A DNA stretch of 64,000 nt from Lactiplantibacillus garii (lineage in GTDB: Bacteria > Bacillota > Bacilli > Lactobacillales > Lactobacillaceae). The position numbers and the translations under genes were made by a program. The notes beneath the pieces are model-generated. The model had not been told where the DNA came from. It searched no databases and saw only the letters and a list, made by a program, of their open reading frames with translations. Below, in pieces: positions 26,625-35,200 of the stretch. The stretch lies in the NCBI RefSeq assembly GCF_003885105.1, contig NZ_QWZQ01000012.1:1-64000 (forward strand), read 5' to 3'. The number at the start of each line of letters is the position of its first letter. Within the stretch, counting starts at the first letter, position 1.

Positions 26625-27416
26625 TTATAAAATATTTTGTTGTTGCAGCGTCGCCATTAATTCGTCAATGGCCGCCCCGCTGCCCTGATCATAATTAACA
26701 ATTTTAGCCGCGGGCCGTTCCGGTTTTGGCACGAACCGTTGTGCAACAACCGCTCCGTTTAACTTCTTCCAGGTTGCCGCATCCATCACCGTTAACTTGG
26801 CAACGTCCACGGTATCGATGGCAGCCCGCTTAGCTGTCATCTTAGTTTTGAAACTAGGGAGCCGGGGCTTATTGATCGTATCAGTGACCGAGATAACTGC
26901 CGGCGTTGCGGTTGAACCATTTACGTTACCGTGTTCCCATAGTAACTGGTAGTCTAACTGGTCACCGTTTAACGTTAGTTGGTTGACCCGGTCAAAGTAC
27001 GGTAACTGTAACGCATCGGCAATCCGTAAACCGACGCAGCCCTGGACATCGTCCTTAGCCTGGTCCCCCGTTAAGATAACGTCGTAGTCTCCAAGTTGTT
27101 GCGCAGCTTCCGCCAAAACGACACCCAGGCCAACTTGATTAGACTGGTCAGTCAACAAATCACTGGTAATGGCGACGGCCTTCGTCGCACCCATGGCCAA
27201 ACCATCCCGCAAGGTACTTTCCGTAGCCTGCGGATCACCGTAGGAGGCAACCGTGACGCTGCCGTCCGTTCCGGCTAACTGTAAACCGGCTTCAATGGCC
27301 AGCTTATCTACGTAATTGATTCCCACGTCGGCATCCGCGTTAACTTGGCCCTGAGCGTCTAATTGCGGATCCGCGTTTAATTTGCGAACACTTTTAATAA
27401 ATACAAGCGATTTCAT
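26625..27416 (-). CDS. etfB: Electron transfer flavoprotein beta subunit
   Basis: A 263-residue FixA/EtfB protein. Recognisable parts are FIKSVRKLNAD at the start, NYVDKLAIEAGLQL, the ILTGDQAKDDVQGCVGLRIAD stretch that binds the nucleotide, and the C-terminal anchor arm that reaches the dehydrogenase. With EtfA it forms the electron carrier for the two acyl-CoA dehydrogenases upstream and perhaps for the GlcD-type dehydrogenase of the divergent operon. Whether it is a bifurcating type cannot be decided by eye. Confidence 0.95.
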   Translation of the reverse strand: MKSLVFIKSVRKLNADPQLDAQGQVNADADVGINYVDKLAIEAGLQLAGTDGSVTVASYGDPQATESTLRDGLAMGATKAVAITSDLLTDQSNQVGLGVVLAEAAQQLGDYDVILTGDQAKDDVQGCVGLRIADALQLPYFDRVNQLTLNGDQLDYQLLWEHGNVNGSTATPAVISVTDTINKPRLPSFKTKMTAKRAAIDTVDVAKLTVMDAATWKKLNGAVVAQRFVPKPERPAAKIVNYDQGSGAAIDELMATLQQQNIL

Positions 27417-27428
27417 TCTGATTCACCC

Positions 27429-28574
27429 CTAATTGCGGTACTCCCGATCCAATTCGTGGGCAATGGTGACCCGTTGAATCTGGTTCGTCCCTTCAAAGAT
27501 TTGGAAGACTTTGCAGTCCCGCATTAATTTTTCAACTGGAAATTCTTTGGAAACCCCGTAACCACCGAAAATCTGGACGGCGTCGGAAGTGACCTTTTGA
27601 ACGGCATCCGTAACAAACGCCTTGGTCATGGCCCCTTCTTTACGGACCAAGCTCCCCGCATCCATCATCTTCATGGTGTTGTTGACCATTAAGCGGGAAG
27701 CTTCCGTCGACATTGCCATGTTAGCTAACATTTCTTGAACAGCTTCAAATTTAATGATTGGTTTGCCAAACTGTTGACGTGCCTGGGCGTACTTGACCGA
27801 TTCGTCCAAGGCCCGTTGCATGATCCCAACGGCTAAGGTCGCGACAAAGGCCCGTGATAAGTTCAAACTGTTTAAAGCGGCCTTTAAGCCGGCCCCTTCT
27901 TCACCGATCCGGTTGGTTGCTGGAACCCGTACGTGGTCAAACGTTACGTTCGTCGTGTTAGAGAGCCGCAAGCCCATCTTATCTTCGTGCTTACCAGCGG
28001 TGATACCGCCCCGGGACTTTTCAACCATGAAAGCACTAAGACCCTTGTTACCGTCATCGGAGGTCCGGAAGACCCCAACAAAGACGTCGGCTAAACTCCC
28101 GTTAGTAATGAAGGCTTTTTCACCGTTTAAGATGTAATCATCGCCATCGCGAACGGCCGTTGATTGAACGGAACCCGCGTCGGTCCCAGCGTCCGCTTCG
28201 CTTAACGCAAAGGCTGCAAAGGCCCCAGGGGCAATGATATCTGCAAACCGTTGAACCTGGTCCTCGTTGCCGGCAATCATGACGGAACGTAACGCCACGA
28301 AGGTCGATACCAGCGTAATTGCGTAGCCTGGATCGTAGCTGGCCAACTTTTCAAAGATCATCGCAGTGGTTTCGTAGGATAGGCCCGCGCCACCGTACTG
28401 TTCTGGGATTTCCAACATGTGTAGTCCCATATCAAAAGCTGGTTTGAACAGGTCCACGGGGCATTCCCCCGCTTGATCGTATTTCTGAACATCTTTAGGA
28501 CTTAAGTATTGATCACCAAACTCCTTGACCATTTGCAAAAAATCTTTTTGTTCATCCGTGTATTGTAATGCCAT
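27429..28574 (-). CDS. Acyl-CoA dehydrogenase / enoyl-CoA reductase (CaiA/BCD type)
   Basis: A 381-residue flavoenzyme of the short-chain acyl-CoA dehydrogenase type. It shows FALSEADAGTDAGS (FAD contact), GEKAFITNG, the CoA-binding helix region and the C-terminal FGGYGVSKEFPVEKLMRD...IFEGTNQIQR with catalytic base E361. Length equals CaiA and butyryl-CoA dehydrogenase. In an organism without beta-oxidation genes here it more likely reduces an enoyl-CoA with ETF electrons than oxidises fat. Sits between the CoA transferase and etfB with short gaps. Confidence 0.92.
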   Translation of the reverse strand: MALQYTDEQKDFLQMVKEFGDQYLSPKDVQKYDQAGECPVDLFKPAFDMGLHMLEIPEQYGGAGLSYETTAMIFEKLASYDPGYAITLVSTFVALRSVMIAGNEDQVQRFADIIAPGAFAAFALSEADAGTDAGSVQSTAVRDGDDYILNGEKAFITNGSLADVFVGVFRTSDDGNKGLSAFMVEKSRGGITAGKHEDKMGLRLSNTTNVTFDHVRVPATNRIGEEGAGLKAALNSLNLSRAFVATLAVGIMQRALDESVKYAQARQQFGKPIIKFEAVQEMLANMAMSTEASRLMVNNTMKMMDAGSLVRKEGAMTKAFVTDAVQKVTSDAVQIFGGYGVSKEFPVEKLMRDCKVFQIFEGTNQIQRVTIAHELDREYRN

Positions 28575-28594
28575 AACGTGCTCTCCTCTCCGTC

Positions 28595-29830
28595 TTAAAC
28601 CGGGTCGCCGATGTGCCGAACTTCCGCGGCCGCACCTTCATCAACTAACTTAGCGATCTTTTCGTCTGAATAACCAAGTTCACTCAAAACGGCCTTGGTG
28701 TCCGAACCCTGCGCCCGGGAAATCTTCAATTCAGGCTTCCCTTGGGAGGCAAACCGTACCGGGTTCGTTGGAATCATCCGTTCGTTACCGGACGGGTATT
28801 TCAGCTTACGTAACTCGTCGTTATCCCAAGCTTCGTCGTCTTTGTAAATTTCGGTTGGAACGTAGCAAGCTTCTAGTGGCAGGTCGTTTTCTTTAAAGAC
28901 GTCGACCCAGTGTTGCAGGGGTTGTTTCTTGAACGCTTCGTCCAAAATTTTAATGAATTCAGTATTTAGTTTTTCAGCGTTAATGTGATCAATGTTGTTA
29001 TAACGTTGGTCATCAACCAAATCTTTACGTCCAATTAAGGTCATGACCTTGTTGTAGTCCCGGTTGAAGACGGGAACGCACATTACGAACCAACGGTCAT
29101 CACTGGTCTTAAAGCAGTCGTTAAACGGGTTGGCCACGTTCAACCGGCTCTTCGGGTAAGTATTCCCGTATTGTGCGGAAACCATTGCGACGTTTTGCAT
29201 GAATAACGCGGCGTGGTGCAGACTAACGGTGATCTTGTCACCTTCGCCCGTCCGTTGCTGTTTGAGCAGCGCGCCACAGATCCCGGCAGCGAGGCACATG
29301 GAAACTTGGAAGTCCCCGTAACCATTCGCCGGGTTCATTGGGCTTTGACCCGCTTCCAAGGTGGTTCCTAAGACCCCGCCACGTGACATGTAAGCCGTCG
29401 CGTCAAAACCGGCGGCGTCCTTTTGTGGACCGTTTTCGCCGTAACCCAAGACCTGCGCAAAAATCAGCTTTGGAAACTTTTTCTTCAGCGAATCGTAGTC
29501 AATGCCCAACCGCTTCAGGGATTGGGTCCGAATGTTCGTCAAAAAGACGTTAGCACCGGCTAATAAGTCGTCAAAAGCTTTTAACCCGTCTTCCTTTTTT
29601 AAGTTCAAGGTAACGAAACGTTTGTTCAAATTCGAAATATCAAAACCGAGGTTTTCGTCGTCAGAGTAGTGCATGTTAAAGACGGCCCCCTGCGTACGTT
29701 CCGCGTCCCCCTTAGGCGGTTCAACCTTAATGACGTCCGCGCCCCATTCACCTAAAACCCGGGCAACGGTTGGTGCGGCCAAAAACGTAGTCATATCAAC
29801 AATGCGAATACCTTCTAAAGTTTTACTCAT
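28595..29830 (-). CDS. Class III CoA transferase (CaiB/BaiF/Frc family)
   Basis: A 411-residue family III CoA transferase, which moves CoA between carboxylic acids without ATP. The N-terminal GIRIVDMTTFLAAPTVARVLGEWGADVIKVEPP and RFVTLNLKK segments are typical, and D173 in NGYGD matches the catalytic Asp. It could load the incoming acid with CoA taken from the reduced product, as CaiB does in carnitine metabolism. GGAGG precedes the ATG. A hairpin separates it from the upstream acyl-CoA dehydrogenase. Confidence 0.92.
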   Translation of the reverse strand: MSKTLEGIRIVDMTTFLAAPTVARVLGEWGADVIKVEPPKGDAERTQGAVFNMHYSDDENLGFDISNLNKRFVTLNLKKEDGLKAFDDLLAGANVFLTNIRTQSLKRLGIDYDSLKKKFPKLIFAQVLGYGENGPQKDAAGFDATAYMSRGGVLGTTLEAGQSPMNPANGYGDFQVSMCLAAGICGALLKQQRTGEGDKITVSLHHAALFMQNVAMVSAQYGNTYPKSRLNVANPFNDCFKTSDDRWFVMCVPVFNRDYNKVMTLIGRKDLVDDQRYNNIDHINAEKLNTEFIKILDEAFKKQPLQHWVDVFKENDLPLEACYVPTEIYKDDEAWDNDELRKLKYPSGNERMIPTNPVRFASQGKPELKISRAQGSDTKAVLSELGYSDEKIAKLVDEGAAAEVRHIGDPV

Positions 29831-29851
29831 GAAAACTTCCTCCTAAGTAAA

Positions 29852-29893
29852 CATGCCGATAGCACGGCTTAGTCAACCTATACTATCGGCATG
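29852..29893 (-). terminator. Intra-operon hairpin, possible processing or partial termination site
   Basis: Perfect 11-base arms (CATGCCGATAG/CTATCGGCATG) with a 20-base loop, followed on the minus strand by only TTTACTT. It lies between acyl-CoA dehydrogenase 2 and the CoA transferase. Confidence 0.5.
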
Positions 29894-29908
29894 CTTTTTT
29901 ACGATTTA

Positions 29909-31141
29909 TTATTCAATAATGCCGTCGTTAGCAATCAGCTTGCGCGCTGCCGTAAGACGTTGAACTGAACGTGGACCTTCTTCAAGCCACATTGCCCGGC
30001 AATCACGGTACATGCGTTCAACTGGTCCGTAAGGGTTGTCTTCGAAGTAGCCAATCCCACCGAAGATTTCAAGACAGTAGTCTGAAACTAACTTAACCGT
30101 GTTGATACTGAACAACTTGCACATTGCGGCCTTTTCTTCAATATCTTCGCCACGATCATATTGTTCTGCCAAGTTGTGTAACATAGTCCGTAAAGCAAAG
30201 ATTTCAGTCCCCATGTCAGCAATTTCTTGTTGAATGGCTTGACGCTTTGCTAACGGCTTACCAAAGGTGACACGATCCTTAGCACGAGCAATCGACATTT
30301 CAAGCATCCGTTGGCTCATCCCTAAGTTACTTGAAGCAATGTGCGCACGTGAGATTGATAATGAAGCGATGGCAACGTGTAAACCGTCACCTTCCTTGCC
30401 TAACAAGTACTTCTTGTTAACCCGCATGTTCGTGAACTTCAAGCCGGCGTGACCAGCACCACGGCAGCCCATCATGTGAGGCATTGGCACAATTTCATAT
30501 CCTGGGGTGTCAACTGGAACGTAGAAGGCACTCAAACGCTTGTCACCTTCAGCATCCGGATCAGTTACGGCAATAACGTAAGCCGCGTCACTGCAGTCGG
30601 TGTGAGAAATCAACGTCTTTTCACCGTTTAAGATGTAGTCGTCACCGTCACGAACAGCGGTCGTGTGCAAGTCGGCACCGGTACCACCGGTCTCTTCGGT
30701 TAAGGCGAAACAAGTAAAGATGGTCTTATCTTGTAGCTTTGGCATGACTTCGGCCTTTAATTCTGGTTGACCGAATTCATCCATGATCCGCCAGTTCAAG
30801 TCAGCGGCGTAGTGTAAGTGCATCCGCATGCCACCAGGGCCACGTGAGAACATTTCTTGGACTTGGAAAATTTGGGAACAAGTTAAACCAAAGCCACCGT
30901 ACTTCAATGGTAAAGCGAAACGGTATAAGTCGTTGTCAATCGCTAATTTAAAGAATTCTTGTGGGAAACGGTTCGTCACTTCGACTTCTTTTTGTAAGTA
31001 GTCAAATTCGTTTTCTGCCAAGTGTTTGATTTGTTTCAAATAAAGTTGGAAGTCTTCATCCGTCATCTTAGTCCCAGGTTTAGTGTGAACTAATTTTTTA
31101 GTTGGTTCGTATGGACGTGCTTCTTCAGTAGTAGTAGTCAT
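29909..31141 (-). CDS. Acyl-CoA dehydrogenase, second and divergent
   Basis: A 410-residue acyl-CoA dehydrogenase family protein with an N-terminal extension of about 30 residues. FALTEETGGTGADL, GEKTLISH and EIFGGIGYFEDNPYGPVERMYRDCRAM are clear. The catalytic loop reads LEEGPRSVQR (E387/E388) instead of the usual EGTNQIQR, so activity or substrate may differ from its neighbour. It shares only moderate similarity with the first enzyme and is the second gene of the operon, its ATG overlapping the transporter stop by one base. Confidence 0.88.
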   Translation of the reverse strand: MTTTTEEARPYEPTKKLVHTKPGTKMTDEDFQLYLKQIKHLAENEFDYLQKEVEVTNRFPQEFFKLAIDNDLYRFALPLKYGGFGLTCSQIFQVQEMFSRGPGGMRMHLHYAADLNWRIMDEFGQPELKAEVMPKLQDKTIFTCFALTEETGGTGADLHTTAVRDGDDYILNGEKTLISHTDCSDAAYVIAVTDPDAEGDKRLSAFYVPVDTPGYEIVPMPHMMGCRGAGHAGLKFTNMRVNKKYLLGKEGDGLHVAIASLSISRAHIASSNLGMSQRMLEMSIARAKDRVTFGKPLAKRQAIQQEIADMGTEIFALRTMLHNLAEQYDRGEDIEEKAAMCKLFSINTVKLVSDYCLEIFGGIGYFEDNPYGPVERMYRDCRAMWLEEGPRSVQRLTAARKLIANDGIIE

Positions 31142-32370
31142 TATTTTGCACTCTCCTCTGTTTGTTTTTTAGTACCAATGCCTTTCGACATCAGGATTAA
31201 ATCAATAATCAGGCCTACCGCGGCAACCCCGATGGCTACCAAGTAAGCTGGGTAATAAGTTGCGGTCCCGGCACCCTTATCGGTAAAGAGCGCAGCAATT
31301 TGCGGTCCAACCAACGCGCCAATCGCGTAACCAAAGAACATCAAACCATAGTTAATTCCCGAGTGGGTCGACCCAAACGTATTACCCGTTAAGGTTGGGT
31401 AAACCACCAGGACACCCCCGAAGGATGCGCCTAACAGAATTAGGAAGATGGTGAAACCAACTAATCCCGTGCTAAACCGCAATCCGGCCAGACCGACCAT
31501 CGTCAAAATTAAAATTCCGGCTAAGGTCTTAGTTTGTCCCAGCTTATCGGTTAGCTTACCGGTCAATAACCGACCGCCAAAGTTGGCTAAGGTGTTGACC
31601 ACCACCATGTTAGCGGCGACGATCGGGGTCATCTGTAATTGAACTTGGGCAATCGTTGAAAGGGAGCCAATCAACATAATGCCCGCGGTACAAGCGATTG
31701 AGAATAATAGCAATAACGACCAGAACTGCCACGTTTTAAGCATCGCCTGAGGTGTGAAATCGTGACTATTTGCGGTCACGGCCGGCGTTGCAACGTCGTG
31801 TTCCGTTGGTGTCTCCATCATCCAACCGACTGCCCAACAGATGACTAAGTACGCTAGTCCAATTGGAATGAATCCGTTCATTCCGTACTGGCTGCATAAA
31901 ATGGCACCCACCTTAGCTAGTACCAGGGGGCCTAACGAAGCGGCTCCTAATAGTAGCCCGGAGATGGTCCCGCGTTTTTCGGGGAACCATTTCAAAGCGG
32001 TCAATAATGCGGGGTTATACATAATACCGTTTCCGGCACCCGCCATCAGACCAACTGTTAAGTAAAGAAAGAATAAATTATGCACGAAAGCGGTTAACAA
32101 CCATCCCAGGCCAAAGATCAATCCACCAAAATACATCAACTTCTTTGCACCAAACTTATCCATAATGTGACCCGACGCAACGCCGAAGCACGCCATGAAA
32201 AACTGATAAAGGGTTAACGTTAACGCGACCTGCGATTCAGTACCGCCAGTCGCTTTTTGTAACGGAATGGCAAAAACGGAAAACGCCGAAGATGCCGCAC
32301 AGCAAAAGATGATTAGAAACGCCGCCGTAAACACGTGCGAACGATGAACCATCCTGGTATTAGTTGTTTC
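31141..32370 (-). CDS. MFS transporter, oxalate/formate antiporter (OFA) family
   Basis: A 409-residue transporter with 12 membrane segments. It shows FGVASGHIMDKFGAKKLMYFGG (motif A) and the long GLMAGAGNGIMYNP segment common in OFA/monocarboxylate-type carriers. It probably imports the carboxylic acid processed by the operon, perhaps in exchange for the product. I start at METTNTR because AAAGGAGG lies 5 bases upstream; the open frame runs 25 codons further into the leader. First gene of the operon, divergent from lysR. Confidence 0.88.
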   Translation of the reverse strand, partial: ETTNTRMVHRSHVFTAAFLIIFCCAASSAFSVFAIPLQKATGGTESQVALTLTLYQFFMACFGVASGHIMDKFGAKKLMYFGGLIFGLGWLLTAFVHNLFFLYLTVGLMAGAGNGIMYNPALLTALKWFPEKRGTISGLLLGAASLGPLVLAKVGAILCSQYGMNGFIPIGLAYLVICWAVGWMMETPTEHDVATPAVTANSHDFTPQAMLKTWQFWSLLLLFSIACTAGIMLIGSLSTIAQVQLQMTPIVAANMVVVNTLANFGGRLLTGKLTDKLGQTKTLAGILILTMVGLAGLRFSTGLVGFTIFLILLGASFGGVLVVYPTLTGNTFGSTHSGINYGLMFFGYAIGALVGPQIAALFTDKGAGTATYYPAYLVAIGVAAVGLIIDLILMSKGIGTKKQTEESAK

Positions 32371-32445
32371 CATATCGAACCTCCTTTCCTTTGACGCTAA
32401 ATGGTATCGCTTTCTTACAACTCTTAGTGTAGTGCGTCGATTCAC

Positions 32446-32488
32446 AAAAAAAAAATTCCAAAAGTCATCGGATTCATAACTTTTGGAA
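32446..32488 (-). terminator. Leader terminator (possible attenuator) of the acyl-CoA operon
   Basis: Perfect 10-bp stem (TTCCAAAAGT/ACTTTTGGAA) followed on the minus strand by ten T residues, upstream of the first gene but downstream of the candidate promoter at 32559-32587. Confidence 0.75.
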
Positions 32489-32558
32489 ATAACGTTGATA
32501 TCACAGCGCTGATTTGGCCCCTATTTTTGAAAAGTGGCGCAAATTTGTTTGTGATTTA

Positions 32559-32587
32559 ATTATTTTGTCGATTTTTAAACACGTTAA
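32559..32587 (-). promoter_or_regulatory. Candidate promoter of the acyl-CoA operon
   Basis: TTAACG, 17 bases, AATAAT on the minus strand. The LysR half-sites at 32610-32636 would lie near -58 to -84, the usual place for LysR-type binding. Confidence 0.5.
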
Positions 32588-32609
32588 CTATTTGAATTAG
32601 CGGCTTCTT

Positions 32610-32636
32610 ATAGATGAAATCTATTAGTTCATAGAT
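32610..32636. promoter_or_regulatory. LysR operator cluster
   Basis: Alternating half-sites ATAGAT-GAA-ATCTAT-TAGTTC-ATAGAT give two overlapping palindromes between lysR and the divergent operon. Confidence 0.55.
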
Positions 32637-32722
32637 AAAGGCTAATTTATTGGTAAGCGGTTTCATAGTATAGTATAGAAGTAAAGTAACTATAATCATT
32701 ACGCTATTAGGAGGGATCCCTG

Positions 32723-33616
32723 TTGAATTTAAATCAGCTTTATTATTTCCGAACATTAGCCGAATATCAACACTACACTAAAGCAGCAGCCCACCTTTAT
32801 ATCAGTCAGCCAAGTCTTAGCAACGCCATGAAGTCCCTGGAAAAGGAACTCGGGTGCGTACTATTTAAAAAAACTGGACGTAACGTCCAACTAACCGAAT
32901 ATGGACGAATGTTTTATAACACAACATGCTCAACTCTTAACATTTTAGACGAGGGTAAGCGTGAATTGCAACAGAAGATTAAAAGCGACGCCGGCATTAT
33001 CAACGTGGCCTGTATTCCCACTTCCATCGGGACACGGTTGCCAAAACTCATTAAGAACTTTCAGTCCCAGAATAGTCGTTCACCCTACTTTATTCTGCAC
33101 GACGAGTTCTCCGTTCCCATCTTAGAGGGGCTGGATAATGGTCAATACGACGTTGGTATCTGTTCCCGGGCGGTCACGTATACCGACCTGTCCTTTATTC
33201 CCCTGTTTTCTGAACCAATTGTCGCTATTGTACCGCCGGACCACCCGCTTGCCAACGAAAAGCACATTGATCCTAATCAACTGCGCCCCTACGACCTGGT
33301 TACATACGATCCCAAAGCCCCAATTGGTCAATCGGTGCGGCACGCCCTAAACGCAAAGTGCCCTAACCTGACGTTTGCCGAATCGTTTGACAGTGAAATT
33401 CCAATTGCTGGTCAAGTTGTTGAAAACAAGACGGTGGGGGTCGTGGCTAACACCATGTTGCTAGATGCTTTTAATCTAAAACGCATCCCACTGGACGTGC
33501 CGGCAGATACCCGGACCGTCTGCATTGCTTACAACCATACCCGGCAACTGTCCCCCGTTTTGCAACAGTTTATCGATTACATTAAGGGTACTAAGGAAAT
33601 TACCGTAGAAAATTAA
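32723..33616 (+). CDS. LysR-family transcriptional regulator
   Basis: A 297-residue LysR protein. The N-terminal helix-turn-helix reads LNQLYYFRTLAEYQHYTKAAAHLYISQPSLSNAMKSLE (in part), followed by the linker and a periplasmic-binding-like effector domain (CIPTSIGTRLPKLIKNF onward). The start is TTG with GGAGGG 7 bases upstream. It is divergent from the acyl-CoA operon and followed after 22 bases by the GlcD-type dehydrogenase, so it probably activates both in response to the imported acid. Confidence 0.93.
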   Translation: MNLNQLYYFRTLAEYQHYTKAAAHLYISQPSLSNAMKSLEKELGCVLFKKTGRNVQLTEYGRMFYNTTCSTLNILDEGKRELQQKIKSDAGIINVACIPTSIGTRLPKLIKNFQSQNSRSPYFILHDEFSVPILEGLDNGQYDVGICSRAVTYTDLSFIPLFSEPIVAIVPPDHPLANEKHIDPNQLRPYDLVTYDPKAPIGQSVRHALNAKCPNLTFAESFDSEIPIAGQVVENKTVGVVANTMLLDAFNLKRIPLDVPADTRTVCIAYNHTRQLSPVLQQFIDYIKGTKEITVEN

Positions 33617-33638
33617 TTTATGAAAGTAGGTTTAACAT

Positions 33639-35033
33639 ATGATTACAACTGACCAAACTACCGCACTTTACCACCAACTTACGGCTAACTTTGATGCCAG
33701 CGCCATCCAGTTTGGTGATCAAATCACGGCTGACTGGGGCCACGACGAACTCGGCACGGTGGCCCACCTGCCCGACATCGTGGTCACCCCTAAAACAACT
33801 GCCGAAGTAGCGACCCTCGCTAAATTAGCAAGTGCCGCCAAAGTCCCAATGACGACCCGCGGGTCCGGTACTGGACTTGTCGGGGGCTGCGTACCGACCG
33901 AAGGGGGCCTGCTCATTGATATGAGCGCGATGGACCAAATTATCGCCTTAGATGAAAACAACTTGTCACTGACCGTTCAAACCGGCGCGCAACTTAAATC
34001 CGTTGCGGACTACGCGGCTGAGAAGGGCTTCTTGTACGCCCCCGACCCCGGCGAAAAAACGGCAACGATTGGGGGCAACATCGCGACCAACGCCGGTGGT
34101 ATGCGGGCTGTCAAGTACGGCGTAACCCGCGAATCCGTGCGGGCGTTAACCGTCGTTACCGTCGATGGCCAGGTGCTCCACTTAGGGGGCCAGATCGTTA
34201 AGAACAGTTCCGGTTTTGACTTAAAGGACCTGTACATTGGTTCGGAAGGAACCCTCGGGATTGTCACGGAAGCAGTTCTGAAGATTAGTCCCCTCCCCAA
34301 GTACAGTACCGGTCTACTGATTCCGTTTGACGACTTTGACAGCGCCTTAACCACCGTTCCGAAAATCTTACAGTCGGGCATCACACCAACCGCCGTCGAA
34401 TTTTTTGAAGCGGACACCGTTAAGTACTGGGAAGCCTTTAAAAAGCAGGACTTTCCGCAAGCGGGCGCGGCGGCTTACCTCCTAATGACCCTCGATGGTC
34501 AACACGAAGAAGTCGTTGAGCAGGATTACGAGACGTTAGCTGAGTTGTGCCTGGACAACGGGGCAACCGACGCTTACGTTCTGGACACTCCCGAATTAAA
34601 GGAGACCGTTTGGAAAGCCCGCGACGCCTTTTTGGAAGCCATCCAAGCCTCAACAACGACGATGGACGAAGCCGACGCGGTCGTACCACGTGATCAAACG
34701 GCCGAATTCGTGGCGTTTACCCACCACTTAGCCGAACAACAAAACGTGCGTATTCCCGGCTTTGGCCACGTTGGTGACGGTAACTTACACCTCTACGTTT
34801 GCCAGGACGATTATAGCGATACCGAATGGCCGGCAAAATTGAAGACGGTGTTTGAAGCTTTGTACGCCAAAGCCAGCGAACTCGGCGGTAAGGTCTCCGG
34901 TGAACACGGCATCGGCTACGTTAAACGGCCCTACCTGCAAAGCACTAGCGATTCCGCCGAAATGGCAACCATGCGACGGGTTAAAGCCGCGTTAGATCCG
35001 GATAACTTGTTAAATCCGGACAAGATTGTTTAA
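33639..35033 (+). CDS. FAD-linked 2-hydroxyacid dehydrogenase (GlcD / D-lactate dehydrogenase type)
   Basis: A 464-residue VAO-family flavoenzyme that oxidises D-lactate, glycolate or another 2-hydroxyacid. The FAD domain shows TTRGSGTGLVGGCVP, GEKTATIGGNIATNAGG and YIGSEGTLGIVTEA; the C-terminal domain shows GHVGDGNLHLY and GEHGIGYVKRPYL. No membrane anchor or Fe-S motif is present. Paired with LysR and opposite an etfAB operon, it recalls lactate dehydrogenases that pass electrons to ETF in anaerobes; the link here is inference. Confidence 0.92.
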   Translation: MITTDQTTALYHQLTANFDASAIQFGDQITADWGHDELGTVAHLPDIVVTPKTTAEVATLAKLASAAKVPMTTRGSGTGLVGGCVPTEGGLLIDMSAMDQIIALDENNLSLTVQTGAQLKSVADYAAEKGFLYAPDPGEKTATIGGNIATNAGGMRAVKYGVTRESVRALTVVTVDGQVLHLGGQIVKNSSGFDLKDLYIGSEGTLGIVTEAVLKISPLPKYSTGLLIPFDDFDSALTTVPKILQSGITPTAVEFFEADTVKYWEAFKKQDFPQAGAAAYLLMTLDGQHEEVVEQDYETLAELCLDNGATDAYVLDTPELKETVWKARDAFLEAIQASTTTMDEADAVVPRDQTAEFVAFTHHLAEQQNVRIPGFGHVGDGNLHLYVCQDDYSDTEWPAKLKTVFEALYAKASELGGKVSGEHGIGYVKRPYLQSTSDSAEMATMRRVKAALDPDNLLNPDKIV

Positions 35034-35072
35034 TCAACTGCATTCATCCTAACTAGCATTACACTCCTTGTA

Positions 35073-35127
35073 AAAAGGACCCGCTTTTCCGGCTATTAGT
35101 CAGTCGAAAATACGGATCCTTTTATTT
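35073..35127 (+). terminator. Terminator of the lysR-glcD unit
   Basis: AAAAGGA...TCCTTTT arms enclosing a GC-containing stem, then TTTTATTTT. Confidence 0.75.
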
Positions 35128-35133
35128 TGAAGA

Positions 35134-35149
35134 TGTTTCACGTGAAACA
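35134..35149. other. parS site (Spo0J/ParB-binding), copy 2
   Basis: Perfect TGTTTCACGTGAAACA palindrome, identical to the sites at 7107 and 49419. Confidence 0.85.
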
Positions 35150-35200
35150 ATTTGTACAGCTTATGGATGAGACATATTGACAGCAATTACTTTAAAATGC

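Noticed and set aside
32556-32756. 66-residue minus-strand open frame over the lysR promoter
   Set aside because: Covers the LysR operators and the lysR start, has no ribosome site and no recognisable sequence.
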